Assembly: GCF_003984625.1 (NCBI RefSeq)
Contig: NZ_RWKH01000030.1
Location: 1-59,791, forward strand
Reading direction: 5' to 3'
Source of the DNA: Variovorax sp. DXTD-1
Lineage (GTDB): Bacteria > Pseudomonadota > Gammaproteobacteria > Burkholderiales > Burkholderiaceae_C
DNA: 59,791 nucleotides
Shown here: positions 42,294 to 50,597 of the stretch, piece by piece
Layout of the letters: the number at the start of each line of letters is the position of its first letter
Numbering within the stretch: the first letter of the stretch is position 1
Position numbers and translations under genes: made by a program
Notes under the pieces: generated by a model
What the model was told of the DNA's origin: nothing
The model's input: the letters and a program-made list of their open reading frames with translations, nothing else
The model's database searches: none

Positions 42294-43841
42294 ATGACAC
42301 CGTCTTCTACTGCTTCAACTACCAACCCGCGCCGCGATGCCGCCGCGCTCACCGCCGTCTGCCTCGTCGCCCTCATGTTCGGCCTCGAAATCTCCAGCGT
42401 GCCGGTGATCCTGCCGGAGCTCGAGCGCGTGCTGCACGCCGACTTCCAGGACGCGCAGTGGATCATGAATGCCTACACGCTGGCCTGCACCTCGGTGCTG
42501 ATGGCCGCCGGCACACTGGCCGACCGGTACGGCCGACGCCGCGTGCTGGTGGCCAGTCTGTGGCTGTTCGGGCTGGCATCGCTGGCATGCGGCTGGGCGA
42601 CGAATGCGCCGCTCCTGATTGCCGCGCGTTTCGTGCAGGGCGTGGGCGCCGGCACCATGATGATCTGCCAGTTCGCCATCCTGTCGCAGCAGTTCCGGGA
42701 GCCCGCGGCACGCTCGCGCGCCTTCGCGGTCTGGGGCGTGGTGGCGGGCATCGGGCTGGGCTTCGGTCCGCTGGTGGGCGCCGCCATCGTGGCGTTGGCC
42801 GATTGGCGCTGGGTCTTTCTGGTGCATGCCCCGCTGGCGCTGCTCACGCTGGGCCTGGTGCGCGCCAGCGTGCAGGAGTCGCGCGACCCCGACGCACACC
42901 GCCTCGACGTGGCGGGCATGCTCACGCTCACGCTTGCGGTGTTTGCGCTGGTCTGCTTCATCACGCTCGGCACGGTGCAGGGCTTCGGCAACCGCGTGGG
43001 GCTGGCGCTGCTGGCGGGTGCGCTGGCTTGCCTCGCGCTGTTCGTCGCGGCCGAGCGGCGCAGTGCGCATCCCATGTTCGACTTTTCGGTTTTTCGCATC
43101 CACCGCTTCAACGGCGCGATGATGGGTTCGGTGGGCATGAACTTCAGCTTCTGGCCCTTCATGATCTACCTGCCGATCTACTTCCAGTCGGCGCTCGGCC
43201 ATAACCTGATGCGCGCCGGCTGGGCGCTGCTGGCCTACACGCTGCCCACGCTGCTGGTGCCGCCGCTGGCCGAGCGGCTGGCGCTGCGCCACGGCGCCGA
43301 GCGCGTGATTCCCGGCGGCCTTGGATTGATGGCGCTGGCCTTCCTGCTCATGGCCGCGGGTAATGCGCGCGGCAGCGACGCGTGGGTGATTGCCGCGTGC
43401 CTGGTTGCGGGCATCGGCCTGGGCCTCACGAACTCGCCCGTTACCAACACGAGCACCGGCGCGGTGTCGGCCGCGCGCGCGGGCATGGCCTCGGGCATCG
43501 ACTTCAGCGCGCGGCTGATCACGCTCGCCCTGAACATTGCGCTGATGGGCTTCGTGCTGGTGAGCGGCATTGCGCGGCACCTGGGCGAAGCCGGCCTGCG
43601 CGCGGGGGCCAGCGAGTTGCTGCAACTGGCGCAGAGCGTGGCAGCGGGCAAGCTGGACATCGTGCCGGGGGCGGCAGGCCCCGCTCTCGCGCAGGCCGCC
43701 CTGCGCCACGGGTTCGGCGACGCAATGCTCTACGCCGGCATCGGCGTGGGGCTGCTGGCATTGGCGAGCCACGCCTTCTTCAGGCGCGGCCGGCGCTCAG
43801 TGGGCCTTGTCCCAGTTCGGGCCGATGCCGATCTCGGCTAG
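42294..43841 (+). CDS. DHA2-type MFS multidrug efflux transporter
   Basis: A 515-residue major facilitator protein with about 14 hydrophobic segments, the EmrB/QacA (DHA2) type. TLADRYGRRRVLVASL is loop motif A, QGVGAGTMM is helix 4, and GVVAGIGLGFGPLVGAAIV holds the antiporter motif C with its proline. It is probably a proton-coupled drug or metabolite exporter, controlled by the divergent LysR gene. The last 45 bases of the gene overlap the 3' end of polA on the other strand. Confidence 0.86.
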   Translation: MTPSSTASTTNPRRDAAALTAVCLVALMFGLEISSVPVILPELERVLHADFQDAQWIMNAYTLACTSVLMAAGTLADRYGRRRVLVASLWLFGLASLACGWATNAPLLIAARFVQGVGAGTMMICQFAILSQQFREPAARSRAFAVWGVVAGIGLGFGPLVGAAIVALADWRWVFLVHAPLALLTLGLVRASVQESRDPDAHRLDVAGMLTLTLAVFALVCFITLGTVQGFGNRVGLALLAGALACLALFVAAERRSAHPMFDFSVFRIHRFNGAMMGSVGMNFSFWPFMIYLPIYFQSALGHNLMRAGWALLAYTLPTLLVPPLAERLALRHGAERVIPGGLGLMALAFLLMAAGNARGSDAWVIAACLVAGIGLGLTNSPVTNTSTGAVSAARAGMASGIDFSARLITLALNIALMGFVLVSGIARHLGEAGLRAGASELLQLAQSVAAGKLDIVPGAAGPALAQAALRHGFGDAMLYAGIGVGLLALASHAFFRRGRRSVGLVPVRADADLG

Positions 43842-46619
43842 CAGCGGCACCTTCAGCTCGGCCACGCTGGCCATCAGGCGCGGGATTTCGGTGCGCACCC
43901 ATTCGACCTCGGCCTCGGGCACTTCGAACACCAGTTCGTCGTGCACCTGCATGATCATCCGAGTGGCCCGCTTCTCCTCGTCAAGCACGTTCTGTACCTT
44001 GATCATGCTGAGCTTGATCAGGTCGGCCGCCGTGCCCTGCATCGGCGCGTTGATGGCCGCGCGCTCGGCACCGCCGCGGCGCGGGCCGTTGGGCGAATTG
44101 ATCTCGGGCAGGTAAAGGCGCCGGCCGAACACGGTCTCGACATAGCCCTTTTCTTTTGCGAGCGCCTTGGTCTCGTCCATGTACGCCTTCACGCCCGGGT
44201 AGCGCGCGAAGTAGCGTTCGATGTAGGAGGCCGCGGCCTTGGTCTCGATGCCCAGGTTGCGTGCGAGCCCGAAGCTGCTCATGCCGTAGATGAGCCCGAA
44301 GTTGATCACCTTGGCATAGCGGCGCTGTTCGCTCGACACCTGGTCGGGCGTGGAGCCGAACACCTCCGCCGCGGTGGCGCGGTGCACGTCGATGCCTTCG
44401 CGGAATGCGCGCAGCAGCGACTCGTCGCCGCTGATGTGGGCCATGATGCGCAGCTCGATCTGCGAGTAGTCGGCGCTTGCAATCACGCTGCCGGCCGGCG
44501 CAATGAAGGCTTCGCGCACGCGTCGGCCTTCGGGCGTGCGGATCGGAATGTTCTGCAGGTTGGGGTCGTTGCTGCTGAGCCGCCCCGTCACCGCCACCGC
44601 CTGCGCATAGTGCGTGTGGACGCGGCCGGTGCGCGGGTTGGCCAGCTGGCCGAGCTTGTCGGTGTACGTACCCTTGAGCTTGGACAGGCCGCGGTGCTCG
44701 AGGATCTTTGCGGGCAGCGGATAGTCCTCAGCCAGCTTCTCGAGCACTTCTTCATCCGTGCTCGGCGCGCCGCTCGGCGTTTTCTTGACGACCGGCAAGC
44801 CCAGCTTGGTGAAGAAGATCTCGCCGATCTGCTTGGGCGAACCCAGGTTGAAGGGCTGGCCCGCGATCTCGTAGGCTTCTTGTTCGAGCGCCATGATGCG
44901 CGTGCCGAGCTCATGGCTTTGCGCGGCGAGCGTCGGCGCATCGATCAGCACGCCGTTGCGCTCGACGCGGTAGAGCGCCTCGCTCGAATCCATCTCGAGC
45001 TGATAGATGAAGCGCAGCTTTTCGTCGCACTCGATCTGGGGCCACAGCGCCAGGTGAACGTCGAGCGTCTGGTCGCTGTCTTCGCACGAATATTCGGCGG
45101 CCTTGGCAACGTCGACCTGGCTGAACGGAATCTGGTGCGCGCCCTTGCCGCACAGGTCTTCGTACGAAATGCCGCTGCGGCCCAGGTGGCGCTCGGCCAG
45201 GCTCGCAAGCCCGTGCGGCCGGTGCGCTTCGAGCACATAGCTTTGCAGCATGGTGTCGTGGGCATAGCCCTGCACCTCGATGCCGTGGTTGGCAAGCACG
45301 TGGCGGTCGTACTTGATGTGCTGGCCGAGCTTTTTCTTCGCGGGGTTTTCGAGCCAGGGCTTGAGCCTGGCGAGCACTTCGTCGAACGGCAATTGCGCGG
45401 GCGCATCGGGGTAGTTGTGCGCAAGCGGAATGTAGGCCGCCTCGCCGGGCTCGACGCTGAAGCTCACGCCCACGATCTGCGCGACCATTTCATCGAGCGA
45501 CGTGGTCTCGGTGTCGATGGCGGCCAGGTCCGCGGCTTCCAGCTTTGCGAGCCAGGTGTCGAACTGGGCCCAGGTCGTGATCGTCTCGTACTTCAGGTTG
45601 CTCGCTGGCGATGCGGCCGCTAGCGCGCCGAGCTCGGCCGATTCGTCGAACAGCCCGCCCTGGTCGGCGCTCGCAGCACCGCCGCGGGCCGCCTGCTTCT
45701 TGATGTTTTCCTCGATCAGCTCGGGCGGCACTTCCAGCGCTTCGAGCGACTTGACCAGGCTCTTGAAGCCGAACTTCTCGTAGAAAGGCTTGAGCTCGGC
45801 GGTTTGCGGCGCGCCCACCGGAAGGCCTTCGAGCGAAGGCAGGCCGACGACATGCGCGGCCAGGTCGCAATCGGTGCGGATGGTCACGAGCTGGCGGCTC
45901 AGCGGCAGCTTGTCGAGCGCCTTGCGCAGGTTCTCGCCGGCCTGGCCTTTCACGTCGGCGGCGCGCTCGACCAGCGTGTCGAGCGAACCGTATTCGAGCA
46001 GCCATTTGGCAGCAGTCTTGGGGCCGACCTTCTCGACGCCGGGCACGTTGTCGACCGCATCGCCGACGAGCGTCTGGTAGTCGATCATCAGGTTGGGCGG
46101 CACGCCGAACTCGGCTGTGACGCCGGCCACGTCGCGCTTCTTGCCGTTCATCGTATCGATGATGGTGATGTGCTCGTCCACCAGCTGGCTCAGGTCCTTG
46201 TCCCCGCTGGACACGATGACCTCGATGCCCTGCCCCGCCGCGGTTTTTGCGAGCGTGCCGATCACGTCGTCGGCCTCGATGTCGGGCACGCAGAGCACGG
46301 GCCAGCCCATGAGCTTCACCACCTCGTGGATGGGGTCGATCTGGCTGCGCAGGTCGTCGGGCATCGGCGAGCGGTTGGCCTTGTACTCGGGGTACAGGTC
46401 GTCGCGAAATGTCTTGCCGGGCGCGTCGAAGATGCAGGCCGCGTAGTCTGCACGAACCTCGCGGCGCAGCGCCGTCATCATGTTGATCATTCCGCGGATG
46501 GCGCCGGTCGCGGGGCTCTTCGAATCGCCGGGCACAGCCCGCAGGTCGGGCATGGCGTGGAAGGCGCGGTAAAGATAGCTCGAGCCATCGACGAGCAGCA
46601 GCGTTTTCTTGTCGGTCAT
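43797..46619 (-). CDS. polA: DNA polymerase I
   Basis: A 940-residue DNA polymerase I with all three activities. The 5'-3' exonuclease is at about residues 3-300 (LLVDGSSYLYRAFHA, EADDVIGTLA). The 3'-5' exonuclease is at about 350-540, with catalytic residues kept (AAIDTETTSLD and YSCEDSDQTL). The polymerase domain runs from about 560 to the end, with motif A DYSQIELRIMAHISGD, the O-helix RYAKVINFGLIYGMSS and motif C QVHDELVFEV. It serves lagging-strand maturation and repair. The start is the ATG at 46619. Confidence 0.97.
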   Translation of the reverse strand: MTDKKTLLLVDGSSYLYRAFHAMPDLRAVPGDSKSPATGAIRGMINMMTALRREVRADYAACIFDAPGKTFRDDLYPEYKANRSPMPDDLRSQIDPIHEVVKLMGWPVLCVPDIEADDVIGTLAKTAAGQGIEVIVSSGDKDLSQLVDEHITIIDTMNGKKRDVAGVTAEFGVPPNLMIDYQTLVGDAVDNVPGVEKVGPKTAAKWLLEYGSLDTLVERAADVKGQAGENLRKALDKLPLSRQLVTIRTDCDLAAHVVGLPSLEGLPVGAPQTAELKPFYEKFGFKSLVKSLEALEVPPELIEENIKKQAARGGAASADQGGLFDESAELGALAAASPASNLKYETITTWAQFDTWLAKLEAADLAAIDTETTSLDEMVAQIVGVSFSVEPGEAAYIPLAHNYPDAPAQLPFDEVLARLKPWLENPAKKKLGQHIKYDRHVLANHGIEVQGYAHDTMLQSYVLEAHRPHGLASLAERHLGRSGISYEDLCGKGAHQIPFSQVDVAKAAEYSCEDSDQTLDVHLALWPQIECDEKLRFIYQLEMDSSEALYRVERNGVLIDAPTLAAQSHELGTRIMALEQEAYEIAGQPFNLGSPKQIGEIFFTKLGLPVVKKTPSGAPSTDEEVLEKLAEDYPLPAKILEHRGLSKLKGTYTDKLGQLANPRTGRVHTHYAQAVAVTGRLSSNDPNLQNIPIRTPEGRRVREAFIAPAGSVIASADYSQIELRIMAHISGDESLLRAFREGIDVHRATAAEVFGSTPDQVSSEQRRYAKVINFGLIYGMSSFGLARNLGIETKAAASYIERYFARYPGVKAYMDETKALAKEKGYVETVFGRRLYLPEINSPNGPRRGGAERAAINAPMQGTAADLIKLSMIKVQNVLDEEKRATRMIMQVHDELVFEVPEAEVEWVRTEIPRLMASVAELKVPLLAEIGIGPNWDKAH

Positions 46620-46704
46620 CAGGCCATTTTGCCGTGCCCGGCGCGGCGCCCTGAACCACGGCGGCGTACGCTGGCGACCGACACCTCGAAAGCGGCGCCA
46701 AGCC

Positions 46705-46710
46705 TACAAT
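46705..46710 (+). promoter_or_regulatory. Candidate -10 element giving a leaderless transcript
   Basis: TACAAT ends exactly six bases before the ATG at 46717, so the expected transcription start falls on or next to the start codon. No Shine-Dalgarno sequence precedes the ATG. The same spacing is found before uvrD. The -35 region is poor. Confidence 0.5.
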
Positions 46711-46716
46711 CCTTGC

Positions 46717-47079
46717 ATGCCTAGCCCCACACTCCTGGTCGCCCGCCGCATTCTGCTGGCGCTGGCCTTTGCCGCTCCTTTTGCCGCCGTTCAGGCGCAG
46801 TCCGCACCCGCCCGGCCGCCTGCGCCGGCCGAGCCGCTACAAAATCAGGAGCAACCCGACGGCCGACGCAACCAGAAGGTCGAGCACATCCACACCGAAG
46901 ACAGCGGCGCTTCGGTCGACGAAGTCCGCTACGGCGGCCGCACGCAAAGCATCAACGTGAAGCCGAAGGCCAACGTGCCCGGCTATGAAGTGCTGCCCAA
47001 CGACGCAGGCAGCGCACGCCCGAGCTCGGCCGACTCGAACGGGAACGGCCCGCGCGTCTGGAACGTGATGAAATTCTGA
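46717..47079 (+). CDS. DUF2782 family exported protein
   Basis: A 120-residue protein with a signal peptide (LLVARRILLALAFAAPFAAVQAQ), then a Pro/Ala-rich linker and the short conserved DUF2782 domain (VEHIHTEDSGASVDEVRYGGRTQSINVKP and YEVLPND). The function of the family is unknown, but it recurs between polA and thrB in beta- and gammaproteobacteria, as here. I chose the ATG at 46717; the track frame begins earlier but has no other support. Confidence 0.8.
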   Translation: MPSPTLLVARRILLALAFAAPFAAVQAQSAPARPPAPAEPLQNQEQPDGRRNQKVEHIHTEDSGASVDEVRYGGRTQSINVKPKANVPGYEVLPNDAGSARPSSADSNGNGPRVWNVMKF

Positions 47080-47122
47080 CCGTGCTGCGCCTTCAATCGG
47101 CAGCGCAACGCTGAGCACCGCC

Positions 47123-48169
47123 ATGGCAGTTTTTACCGAAGTCGAATTCGGCGAGGCAGACGCGCTCGTGCAGCGTCTGGGTCTGGGCCCCCTGCGCGAG
47201 TTGCGCGGCATCGAGGGCGGCATCGAGAACACCAACTACTTCGCGACCACCGAAACCGGTGAGGCCGTGCTGACGCTGTTCGAGCGCCTCAGCGCCGAGC
47301 AGCTCCCCTACTACCTTTGTCTCATGAAGCACTTGGCGGGCCGCGGCCTGCCGGTGCCGGAGCCCGTGGCAGACCCGGCCATCGCGCCGCCCTCGGGCCA
47401 TGCGCTGACGATTCCCGCGAACGCCCCTTGCGAACTGCTGCTCAAGGTGGCGGGCAAGCCGGCCGCACTGGTGCAGCGGCTCTCGGGCCGGAGCGAACTG
47501 GCACCGGACGCCGCGCATTGCGCCGAACTGGGTGCAATGTTGGCGCACATGCACCTGGCGGCGCGCGACTTTCCGCGCATTCAGCCGAACTTGCGCGGCC
47601 TTGCGTGGTGGAACGAAACCGTACCGGTGGTCGTTCCCTACGTCGACGAATCGCAGGCGGCGCTGCTGCGCGCCGAACTCGCCTACCAGAACCACATTGC
47701 CGAGTCGTCCGCCTACGCGGCGCTGCCGCGCGGCCCCGTGCATGCCGACATGTTTCGCGACAACGTGATGTTCGCGACCGGCGAAGACGCCGGCGCGGCT
47801 CCGCGCCTGACCGGCGTGTTCGACTTCTATTTCGCAGGCACCGACACCTGGCTGTTCGACTTGGCCGTGTGCCTGAACGACTGGGCCATCGACCTGCCGA
47901 CCGGCGAACACGACGCCGAACGCGCGGACTCGCTGCTGTCTGCCTACGAAACCGTGCGACCGCTGAATGCGTCCGAGCGCGCCCTGCTGCCCGCCATGCT
48001 GCGCGCCGCGGCGCTGCGTTTCTGGATTTCGCGGCTCTGGGACTTCCATCTTCCGCGCGAAGCCAGCATGCTGAAGCCGCACGACCCGACGCACTTCGAG
48101 CGCGTGCTGCGCGAGCGCGCCACCCACCCGCACGCCATGGCGCAGTCGCTCGAGCCGCTGGCCGCCTGA
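47123..48169 (+). CDS. thrB: Homoserine kinase (type II)
   Basis: A 348-residue APH-fold kinase (HSK II) that phosphorylates homoserine for threonine synthesis, distinct from the GHMP-type ThrB of E. coli. EGGIENTNYFA near the N-terminus is the phosphate loop, HADMFRDNVMF the catalytic Brenner-like loop (Asp plus Asn) and DFYFAGTD the metal-binding segment. The start is the ATG at 47123, 43 bases after the DUF2782 stop. Threonine synthase and homoserine dehydrogenase genes are not in the window. Confidence 0.93.
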   Translation: MAVFTEVEFGEADALVQRLGLGPLRELRGIEGGIENTNYFATTETGEAVLTLFERLSAEQLPYYLCLMKHLAGRGLPVPEPVADPAIAPPSGHALTIPANAPCELLLKVAGKPAALVQRLSGRSELAPDAAHCAELGAMLAHMHLAARDFPRIQPNLRGLAWWNETVPVVVPYVDESQAALLRAELAYQNHIAESSAYAALPRGPVHADMFRDNVMFATGEDAGAAPRLTGVFDFYFAGTDTWLFDLAVCLNDWAIDLPTGEHDAERADSLLSAYETVRPLNASERALLPAMLRAAALRFWISRLWDFHLPREASMLKPHDPTHFERVLRERATHPHAMAQSLEPLAA

Positions 48170-48179
48170 CCCTTAAAAA

Positions 48180-49010
48180 ATGAAACTCAACCTCGTGCCG
48201 GCGCGAACCGGCGCTACATGGGTCCGCCTCGGACTCAAGACCTTCTGGCGGCAGCCGCTCGCCTTCATCTCGCTGTTCTTTCTGATGATGGCGCTGATCT
48301 CGACGGCGTCGCTGCTGCCGCTGCTCGGCAGCGTGCTGGCGCCGGTGCTGCTGCCCTTCATGACGCTGGGGCTGATGGTGGCGACGTCGGTGGCCTACAC
48401 CGACAACGCCGAGGGTCTCGGCACCGCCGGCCACGCGCAGCGCCCCACCGGCTCCGCCATGTTCGTGGCGGTGGTTGCCGCCATGCGCACCGAGTGGCGC
48501 TCGCTGGTCAAGCTGGGGGTGATCTCCGCGGTGTACTTCGTGCTCGCCGTGCTGCTGACGACGTTCATCGACGGCGGCCAGCTGGCGAAGGCCTACCTGC
48601 TCGACGAAGCGCTGACGCCCGAGACCATGGCGAGCAGCGACTTCCAGGTGGCGCGCATGTTCCTGATGTGCCTGAACCTGCCGCTTTCGCTGGCCATGTG
48701 GCATGCGCCCGCGCTCGTGCACTGGCACGGCGTGGAGCCGGTGAAGAGCATTTTCTTCAGCGTGGTTGCGGTGTTTCGCAACTTCGGCGCCTATGCGCTG
48801 TTCGGCCTGGCATGGCTCGGCGTGTTCCTGCTCGCCGGCATCGCCATGGGCCTGGTCGCCACCGTGCTGATCGGTGTCGGGTCGGTGGGCGGAGGCGGCG
48901 CCGCCGCGGCCATCGGCAATGTGCTGATCGTGGGCTCGGCGCTGGTGCTTGCGGCCATGTCGATGAGCTCGACCTGGTTCACCTTCCGCGACAGCTTCGA
49001 TCCGAACTGA
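48180..49010 (+). CDS. BPSS1780 family membrane protein
   Basis: A 276-residue polytopic membrane protein with about six hydrophobic segments. The N-terminal block MKLNLVPARTGATWVRLGLKTFWRQPLAF and the following helix pair match the BPSS1780 family, found mainly in Burkholderiales and often next to thrB. It starts ten bases after the thrB stop, so the two are probably cotranscribed. The function is unknown; a transport or envelope role would be a guess. Confidence 0.82.
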   Translation: MKLNLVPARTGATWVRLGLKTFWRQPLAFISLFFLMMALISTASLLPLLGSVLAPVLLPFMTLGLMVATSVAYTDNAEGLGTAGHAQRPTGSAMFVAVVAAMRTEWRSLVKLGVISAVYFVLAVLLTTFIDGGQLAKAYLLDEALTPETMASSDFQVARMFLMCLNLPLSLAMWHAPALVHWHGVEPVKSIFFSVVAVFRNFGAYALFGLAWLGVFLLAGIAMGLVATVLIGVGSVGGGGAAAAIGNVLIVGSALVLAAMSMSSTWFTFRDSFDPN

Positions 49011-49055
49011 CGACCTCCCGGGTGGAGTTCCGGGTTTCGCCCGAAGCTTTCTTCG

Positions 49056-50597
49056 TCAATCGGCCGCTGCCCGGTCCTTGCGCAGGCTCGCGAAAAGCGA
49101 CCACGCCATGCCAGCCAGCAACAGCAGGCCGACACCCAGCGCTCCCCACAGCCACCACTTGCGCGACGGGTCAGGCTGCGTGGGCACCGGCAATTGCACT
49201 GCAGCGGCCACCGCGGCATCGACCGCTGCAACCGGCGGCGTCGGCAACGTGACGCTGGCCTGGTCCGCCGCGACAGGCTTGTTCGCGGTGTAGCCCGGCA
49301 TCAGCGTGGCCAGCGTCAGGGCCGCACCCGGCGCACCGCCCTGCACTGCGTTCTTTTCCGGTACCGCGCTCCACACCAGCGAAAACGGCGCGGCACCTTG
49401 CGCCAGGAACACCAGCGTGCGCGGCGCGGCGCCCACTGAAATCGTCGGCGGCGTCGCGCCCAGCAGGCTCACCGGGCCCGAGGTGCGAAGCCGCAGGTGC
49501 GAATAGCTCGTGCCGTCGAGCGCCAGCAGCGGCGAGCGCGCTTCGCCGCCCGCTTGCGCGAGGCGATACACCACGGCGTCGAGCAGCGGCACCTCGCCCG
49601 GAGTGCCCGAAGAAGACGGCGCCGGCCGGCGCTGCTGATGCCGCAAGGCGTACAGCGGATTGCGCGGCACCCGCGCCGGCTCGGCGGCAACCGTGGGAAC
49701 GGCCGCGAGCAAGCCCGAAATTCCGACCTGTGCCAGCGTGTTGACGTCGGCCAGGTCGATGCGCAGGCTTTCCACCGGCAGCCCGCGCGGCAACGCATAG
49801 TCGCAATGGTCGGCGCCGCAGCGCTCCGGCCTCAGCGCGCCCGACCATTCGAGCGGCGCGACGGGTTCGACCTCCTGCACGCTGTCGATCGCCACGCTGA
49901 CCAGCGGTGCTCCGTTCTGCGGATCGCTCCAGCGCAGGCGCAGAAAACGCGCTTGCACGTTGCCCAACTCGACCGCCAGACGTTCGATGGTCTGGCCGCC
50001 ATGGGCCAGCCGCACCAGTTGCTCTTCGCCGCCTACCGGCCGCCAATGCCGCAGGTCGTCGCTGGCTTCGAGCCTGAAGGCGAACAGGCCGCGCGCGTCC
50101 GGCGCCACTTCGAAGCGCGCCTGCAGCAGGCTGCCCTTGAGCTGGCTGGCATCGATGAGCCACTGCGCCGCTTCGGCTTGCTTGCGCGCTGGTTTGCGGG
50201 CCAGCGCCAGCGAGCCGTCGGGCCGCACCCTGAAGTTCAACGATGCGTCTTCGGACGTGTCGGCAGCGCCTGCGGCACTCGCGGGCAGCGCAAAGATCGG
50301 CACATCCTTCGACGTGAAGCGCGGTGCCGCGGCCTCGTTGCGCAGCCATGCGTAGGGCACCGCTGTGCCGGCGGTATTGCGCACCCGCAGGTCGCGCAGA
50401 TCGCCGTGTGCGGCATGGGCGTAGATGCCGAGCGGCAGCGTGAGCTGGTGGTACGGCCCGTTGCCTTGCAAGGCAATGGGCCCGGTGGTGGCCGGCTGCG
50501 CCCAGGCCGCGCCGAACCAGGCCGTTGCCAAAGCCACGGCCAAACGAACGCACACCCCACGGACCTCATGGCGCGATGGCTTCGCACCCTGCTTCAT
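49056..50597 (-). CDS. DUF3999 family exported membrane-anchored protein
   Basis: A 513-residue protein with a signal peptide (cleavage near AAWAQPA), a large periplasmic domain (about residues 30-465) of beta-rich type with several F5/8-like segments, and one C-terminal helix (WWLWGALGVGLLLLAGMAW) followed by a charged tail. This is the DUF3999 layout. The ATG at 50597 has GGAGGT before it and overlaps the DUF2339 gene by 4 bp, so the two probably act together. The role is unknown; a sugar- or cell-wall-binding role is only suggested by the fold. Confidence 0.82.
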   Translation of the reverse strand: MKQGAKPSRHEVRGVCVRLAVALATAWFGAAWAQPATTGPIALQGNGPYHQLTLPLGIYAHAAHGDLRDLRVRNTAGTAVPYAWLRNEAAAPRFTSKDVPIFALPASAAGAADTSEDASLNFRVRPDGSLALARKPARKQAEAAQWLIDASQLKGSLLQARFEVAPDARGLFAFRLEASDDLRHWRPVGGEEQLVRLAHGGQTIERLAVELGNVQARFLRLRWSDPQNGAPLVSVAIDSVQEVEPVAPLEWSGALRPERCGADHCDYALPRGLPVESLRIDLADVNTLAQVGISGLLAAVPTVAAEPARVPRNPLYALRHQQRRPAPSSSGTPGEVPLLDAVVYRLAQAGGEARSPLLALDGTSYSHLRLRTSGPVSLLGATPPTISVGAAPRTLVFLAQGAAPFSLVWSAVPEKNAVQGGAPGAALTLATLMPGYTANKPVAADQASVTLPTPPVAAVDAAVAAAVQLPVPTQPDPSRKWWLWGALGVGLLLLAGMAWSLFASLRKDRAAAD

